NCBI GenBank assembly: GCA_964494805.1
Contig: CAZBST010000013.1
Coordinates: 1 to 64,000 of the forward strand
DNA: 64,000 nucleotides
Direction of reading: 5' to 3'
Origin: CAIYOL01 sp964494805
Lineage (GTDB): Bacteria > Planctomycetota > Phycisphaerae > Sedimentisphaerales > Anaerobacaceae
Shown: in pieces, positions 60,388 to 64,000 of the stretch
Layout of the letters: each line of letters opens with the position of its first letter
How positions within the stretch are numbered: the stretch's first letter is position 1
Program-made: the position numbers and the translations under genes
The notes under the pieces: model-generated
Databases searched by the model: none
The model's input: only the letters and a program-made list of their open reading frames with translations
Told to the model about the DNA's origin: nothing

Positions 60388-60709
60388 TATAAGTCCTCCT
60401 CGGAAATAGTTTTTTACTGTTTGCAAATCGGCGGATTTAACGGATGACTTTACGGATGGTTATGGAGGAGCTCCTTGCCTGGGAGGCAGTTGCAAGCAGA
60501 TGGCTGAATTTTAGTTTGGAAATAAGGCGGAGACCAGATTGAATTTTTTTACGGCATTTTGGGTTTTTTTGCGCTTATGTTCCTATAACTAACCGCTGAT
60601 TTAAGATAAATACTGGCAAAAAAATTGATTTTATTTAGACTAAAACTGTTGCTTATATTGTCATAGTAGTGGTATTTGTTAGTTTCGGAACTGATTACAA
60701 AGGCCTTAA
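60388..60709. other. Divergent promoter region
   Basis: These 322 bases separate a minus-strand PilZ-like gene from a plus-strand sigma factor gene. They should contain both promoters. Apart from the ribosome site near 60390, no clear -35/-10 pair, palindrome or gene was found. Confidence 0.5.
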
Positions 60710-61252
60710 ATGCTGGAAGATAAGCTGCTTGTCTGGAAATTTAAGTATGGAAGCCAGGATGCGCTTCGGCGTATCTATGAAAAGTACAAAAATGATTTGT
60801 TGGCATTAGCTGTTGCTCTTTCGAATGATAAAAGTTTTGCTGAAGATGCTGTACATGATGTTTTCGTCTCTTTCGCACGGTCTGCGGAAAAACTTCAGTT
60901 GAGAAAGAGCCTGAAAAATTATCTGACAGCTTGTATTGCTAATCATGTGCGTGATTTAAACCGGGCAAAACCTCAGAGATCTATTCAACTGGATGAAGCA
61001 GAGTTTATAAGGGCCGATTCCAACAGGCCGGAACAGTTGGCTATCTCGGCAGAAGAATCACGGCTTATCAGATTTGCAATGGCCCAGCTCCCATACGAGC
61101 AGCGGGAGATAATAATTTTACACCTTCGGGCAGGGATGACATTTAAGGCAATAGCCGATGCAATGGATATTTCAATAAATACTGTTCAGAGTCGGTATCG
61201 ATACGGCCTGAATAAATTGCAATCGGCGTTAGATGGTGAGGCAAAAAAATGA
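60710..61252 (+). CDS. ECF-type RNA polymerase sigma factor
   Basis: Sigma-70 region 2 is visible in residues 10-75 (FKYGSQDALRRIYEKYKND, then DAVHDVFVSFARS) and region 4 in residues 120-175 (LPYEQREIIILHLRAGMTF, then AIADAMDISINTVQSRYRYG). The length of 180 residues is typical of the ECF subfamily. The stop overlaps the next start by 4 bases, which links it to the membrane protein that follows, probably its anti-sigma partner. Confidence 0.94.
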   Translation: MLEDKLLVWKFKYGSQDALRRIYEKYKNDLLALAVALSNDKSFAEDAVHDVFVSFARSAEKLQLRKSLKNYLTACIANHVRDLNRAKPQRSIQLDEAEFIRADSNRPEQLAISAEESRLIRFAMAQLPYEQREIIILHLRAGMTFKAIADAMDISINTVQSRYRYGLNKLQSALDGEAKK

Positions 61253-62535
61253 AACCTGCAAGCAGTATAGAGAAATTAATCAGGAAGTATTTCATTAAAG
61301 AGAAGTTATGCGCCAGGTCCAGCGATGAGATGGATAAAAGAATCCTTGACGATGCTTTGGCGGCATATGAGGAATCGAGAAAGAAAGCCACAGCTCCAAC
61401 TGAGCAGGGTATCTGGAGAATAATTATGAAAAGCAGAATGGCAAAATTGGCTACAGTAACTTCAGTAATCTTCATTGTTGTTTTCAGCGTAATACTTTTA
61501 GACAGATTAACAGCACCGGTCTGGGCAATTGGACAAACCGTAGAGGCATTAGAGAGGATTAAAACTCTTACCATTACAGGTGTATCTTCCTATAGTTCTG
61601 GCTCTGAGCAAATCCCTTTCAAATGCTGGATTAAATTCGGCGGGCAAGACGGAAAGTCGCTTAGTATCAGATATGAGTGCGAGAGGGAGGTCGTTGTTGT
61701 TCGTGATAATCTGGCTTTTATGTATAACCCAAGGTCCAATGACGTCATGATTTTCAGCGGCCCTAAAGTCCATCAGAACTTACAAGTTTGGTACAAAGTA
61801 AGAGAATTAAGTCCCTGGATAACTGGCAAGATGCTCGATGTTCTCAAATATCTGGCTGACGATTGGCAGGAAACATACGAGAAGGGCCCACAAACCGGCT
61901 CTGATATAGTAATCGTTACGTGCAGTTATAAGCCGTTAAATGCCTCATTCTGGTTTGTGGTTGACTTAGAGAGCAAATTAATCATAGAGGGCAAACACTG
62001 GTTCAATACTAATCGTGAGGGCATACCCAATTTACACGCTGATTCTTTTGTTTACAACCAGGATGTCCCTGACCAAATCTTTGATTTCAGGATTCCCGGC
62101 GATGCAAAAGTTATAAATCAGCAGGATTTGGAACAGGCTCATACTCTCTTCGATAAGGCCTTCAAATTGTTTGATGAAGATAAAAATTATTCTGAGGCGA
62201 TTGAAATCTTCCAGCAGGTTTATGAATTATACCCGGACCAGAACATTGCTGAAGAATCCCTTATGATGATTGGGATATGCTATGGTTGGATGGGTAACCA
62301 TCAGAAGGCTGTTGAATATTTCGAAAAGGCTGTTAGCGAATATCCGAATTTGAAGGGCTGGATTGAGTCGACCTATTTTTATCTGGGCGACGCCTATATG
62401 GAAACAGGACAGAAAAGCAAAGCTCTTGAGGCATTTAGAAAATGTCTTACAGTGGGTGAAGGTATTCAAGACCCTAACAGGTTTCCTCTCAAACATGCAC
62501 GTGAATATATAGAAAAGCTGGAAAGTAAAGAATAA
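61249..62535 (+). CDS. Membrane protein with TPR repeats, probable partner of the ECF sigma factor
   Basis: A cytoplasmic N-terminus of about 65 residues precedes one transmembrane helix (residues 66-88, TVTSVIFIVVFSVILLD). The extracytoplasmic part starts with a lipoprotein-carrier-like domain (ERIKTLTITG, LESKLIIEGKHWF) and ends in TPR units (EAIEIFQQVYELYPDQ, GNHQKAVEYFEKAVSEYP, SKALEAFRKCL). This fits a sigma-partner with a sensory periplasmic domain, but the N-terminus lacks a clear zinc anti-sigma motif. It overlaps the sigma gene by 4 bases. Confidence 0.85.
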   Translation: MKPASSIEKLIRKYFIKEKLCARSSDEMDKRILDDALAAYEESRKKATAPTEQGIWRIIMKSRMAKLATVTSVIFIVVFSVILLDRLTAPVWAIGQTVEALERIKTLTITGVSSYSSGSEQIPFKCWIKFGGQDGKSLSIRYECEREVVVVRDNLAFMYNPRSNDVMIFSGPKVHQNLQVWYKVRELSPWITGKMLDVLKYLADDWQETYEKGPQTGSDIVIVTCSYKPLNASFWFVVDLESKLIIEGKHWFNTNREGIPNLHADSFVYNQDVPDQIFDFRIPGDAKVINQQDLEQAHTLFDKAFKLFDEDKNYSEAIEIFQQVYELYPDQNIAEESLMMIGICYGWMGNHQKAVEYFEKAVSEYPNLKGWIESTYFYLGDAYMETGQKSKALEAFRKCLTVGEGIQDPNRFPLKHAREYIEKLESKE

Positions 62536-62568
62536 ATACGACGTGACTTCAGAATAAGATTGTTATAA

Positions 62569-63939
62569 TCAAATACTGCTTTCCCGCACGAGTTTGCAGA
62601 ATTCCTTGCCTCGCTGCTCGAAATTATCGAACATATCATAGCTTGCACAAGCCGGGCTTAGCAGGATGATATCGCCGGACTTTGCAAGCTGTCTGGCTGA
62701 GTTCACTGCTTCAGCCAGTGAATCAGTGAATTCAATTTTAAACTTGTGCTCTTGTGCACCTGTGCTCTTATGCTCTTCTATTGTTTTAGCAATAGACTTG
62801 GCGGTTTGGCCGAGCAGAATAGCTGCCTTTGCTTTTTGGGCTATTTTTTGGCCGAACTCGTCGAATGGTATGTTCTTGTCATATCCCCCCGCAATGATAA
62901 TTATCGGTTGCTCAAATGCCTCTATTGCAGTAATTGCACTTTGCGGCGTAGTGGCTTTCGAGTCGTTATACCACTTGACGCCGTTTATCTCTGAGACGAA
63001 TTCAAGCCGATGAGGCAGGGCCTTAAATGTCGGCAGGCTTTTTATTATTTTGTGGTCCTCAACGCCAAAATATCTGGCTACGCACAGGGCAGCAGCAAGA
63101 TTGCAAAGATTGGCCCGGCCGGGTAGTGGGAAACTATCCCGAATTTCTTCACTCACATCATCAGCCGAAAATTTAATGCAAGTCCTGTCGGCATCTTGTT
63201 TGTATTTTTCAAACCATTCGGCTGCGATTTTATCTTCAGCATTGAATATGGAAACCGCCGGTGAGTTTTCATCTAACTTTTGCAATTTGAAAATATTCTC
63301 TTTGGCTGCATAGTAATTGGCAAACGTGCCATAGCGGTCAAGATGGTTTGGCGTAAGATTTGTTAATAGTGCGATGTGCGGGGCCTTTTGGATTTGCGCC
63401 AGTTGTTCTATTTGAAAGCTCGACAGCTCCAGCACAACCAAATCACTGGATTTGATTTGGTCTGCTATGGTCAACAACGGCTCATTGCCGATATTGCCGC
63501 TGAGCCAGACGTTATTATCGTTCGCGCTTTTGAGCAGATGAGCAGTTAGGGCCGCTGTCGTGCTTTTGCCATTGGTCCCTGTTATGCCGACTATCGTAGC
63601 AGGGCACAATTCAAAAAAGATATTTATCTGGGACGTGATAAATTTATTATGTTCTTGGGCGAGTTTGAGAAACTTATTGTTGGGTAGTACCGCCGGGTTG
63701 ACTATGATAACATCGGCTTGTTTGAAATCAGCAGGGTCGTGCGAGCCGAGATGATACTCTATGTTGGAAAGGCCTTTAAGCTCCTCTATGGATTTGCTTA
63801 GCTGTTGTTCTGTCGCCAGATCGGTTACGACAACTTTCGCTCCAGCCCCGGCGGCAAATTTGGCGACATCGACTCCGCCACCGAAGCGGCCTAAACCCAT
63901 CACGAGAACGCTTTTGCCTGAGAAGAATTGCTTGTCCAT
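62569..63939 (-). CDS. murD: MurD, UDP-MurNAc-L-alanine--D-glutamate ligase
   Basis: MurD adds D-Glu to UDP-MurNAc-L-Ala. Motifs: VLVMGLGRFGGGVDVAKF, ATP site GITGTNGKSTT, ELSSFQIEQL, NHLDRYGTF and YNDSKATTP. The length of 456 residues is normal. Residues about 388-399 (EEHKSTGAQEHK) derive from an 8-bp array (62743-62777). It is convergent with the sigma partner gene. murD is separated from murC by four unrelated genes on both strands, and from ftsW-murG by over 50 kb. Confidence 0.96.
   Translation of the reverse strand: MDKQFFSGKSVLVMGLGRFGGGVDVAKFAAGAGAKVVVTDLATEQQLSKSIEELKGLSNIEYHLGSHDPADFKQADVIIVNPAVLPNNKFLKLAQEHNKFITSQINIFFELCPATIVGITGTNGKSTTAALTAHLLKSANDNNVWLSGNIGNEPLLTIADQIKSSDLVVLELSSFQIEQLAQIQKAPHIALLTNLTPNHLDRYGTFANYYAAKENIFKLQKLDENSPAVSIFNAEDKIAAEWFEKYKQDADRTCIKFSADDVSEEIRDSFPLPGRANLCNLAAALCVARYFGVEDHKIIKSLPTFKALPHRLEFVSEINGVKWYNDSKATTPQSAITAIEAFEQPIIIIAGGYDKNIPFDEFGQKIAQKAKAAILLGQTAKSIAKTIEEHKSTGAQEHKFKIEFTDSLAEAVNSARQLAKSGDIILLSPACASYDMFDNFEQRGKEFCKLVRESSI
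62743..62777. repeat. 8-bp-period array inside murD
   Basis: Plus-strand units CTTGTGCT, CTTGTGCA, CCTGTGCT, CTTATGCT and CTT run in 8-bp register. The coding strand gives EEHKSTGAQEHK. Confidence 0.85.
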
Positions 63940-63959
63940 TTTTTGTGGTTCGTATTTTG

Positions 63960-64000
63960 TTACCCAAGGTACAATTTGCCGGATGCGTTTTTCAAAGTTT
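63960..64000 (-). CDS. C-terminal end of an upstream gene, possibly mraY
   Basis: A frame entering from the right edge ends with TLKNASGKLYLG and a TAA at 63962-63960, 20 bases before the murD start. MraY proteins often end in ...ATLK plus a short tail, and mraY usually precedes murD, so this could be the end of mraY. Only 13 codons are visible, so the call is tentative. Confidence 0.3.
   Translation of the reverse strand, partial: TLKNASGKLYLG

Noticed and set aside
1..64000. tRNA or rRNA genes
   Set aside because: The intergenic stretches were scanned by eye for T-loop and cloverleaf patterns; none was convincing. A tRNAscan or Infernal search would settle it.

Overview
The window reads as a chromosomal segment of a Planctomycetota bacterium, most likely an uncultured member of the Phycisphaerae/Sedimentisphaerales. 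The pointers are: several secreted proteins ending in dockerin-like segments (DLNRDGKVNLKDFAILGQGW near 31.75 kb, a related ending near 7.6 kb); many signal-peptide and lipoprotein genes with few Shine-Dalgarno sites; and a cell-wall (dcw) cluster that stops at ftsQ with no ftsA or ftsZ after it, as known for Planctomycetes. This placement is inference; no rRNA or tRNA gene is visible here.

Layout. 0.1-3.0 kb: edge of a secreted protein, then ftsW-murG on the plus strand. 3.6-7.6 kb: a translationally coupled trio of secreted proteins (two paralogues with fibre-type C-termini, one with an S74-type self-processing chaperone domain, plus a small dockerin-like protein). 7.9-11.1 kb: SGNH esterase, GH43 glycosidase and a gene remnant. 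11.2-15.6 kb, minus strand: small membrane protein, ABC-2 permease, ABC ATPase, and two DUF4097-like lipoproteins built as motif ladders. 15.8-19.5 kb: TPR lipoprotein, tilS, zinc-ribbon membrane protein. 19.8-30.1 kb: a long housekeeping run gap-pgk-rpe-accD-hisC-hisB-ispF-cysS-ruvC-(C_GCAxxG protein)-ruvA-ruvB. 30.2-34.7 kb, minus: secreted unknown and a 1001-residue BNR-type protein. 34.8-41.7 kb, minus: recO-ybeY-7TM-HD hydrolase-phoH-cdsA-uppS-purA. 41.8-51.5 kb, minus: two unrecognised proteins, a radical SAM/SPASM protein, an 826-residue kinase-like membrane protein, pgpA, dgt, HIT protein and two paralogous lipoproteins. 51.7-54.2 kb, plus: ilvD and two Cys-cluster proteins. 54.2-64 kb: minus-strand ftsQ-ddl-murB-murC-ispD-cobO, a PilZ-like protein, a plus-strand ECF sigma factor with its membrane partner, then murD and probably the end of another gene.

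The most unusual layer is not a gene. Degenerate tandem arrays with a strict 7-bp (sometimes 8-bp) period lie at many gene borders, twice running exactly up to a start codon (rpe, ruvB), and also inside essential genes in frame (tilS, two in recO, an 8-bp version in murD). Two palindromic elements are likewise embedded in frame in tilS and murC. Several dispersed intergenic repeats accompany them. Together they suggest a genome heavily colonised by short-period and palindromic repeats, comparable in style to cyanobacterial heptameric STRR repeats and Rickettsia palindromic elements, but apparently a separate case.
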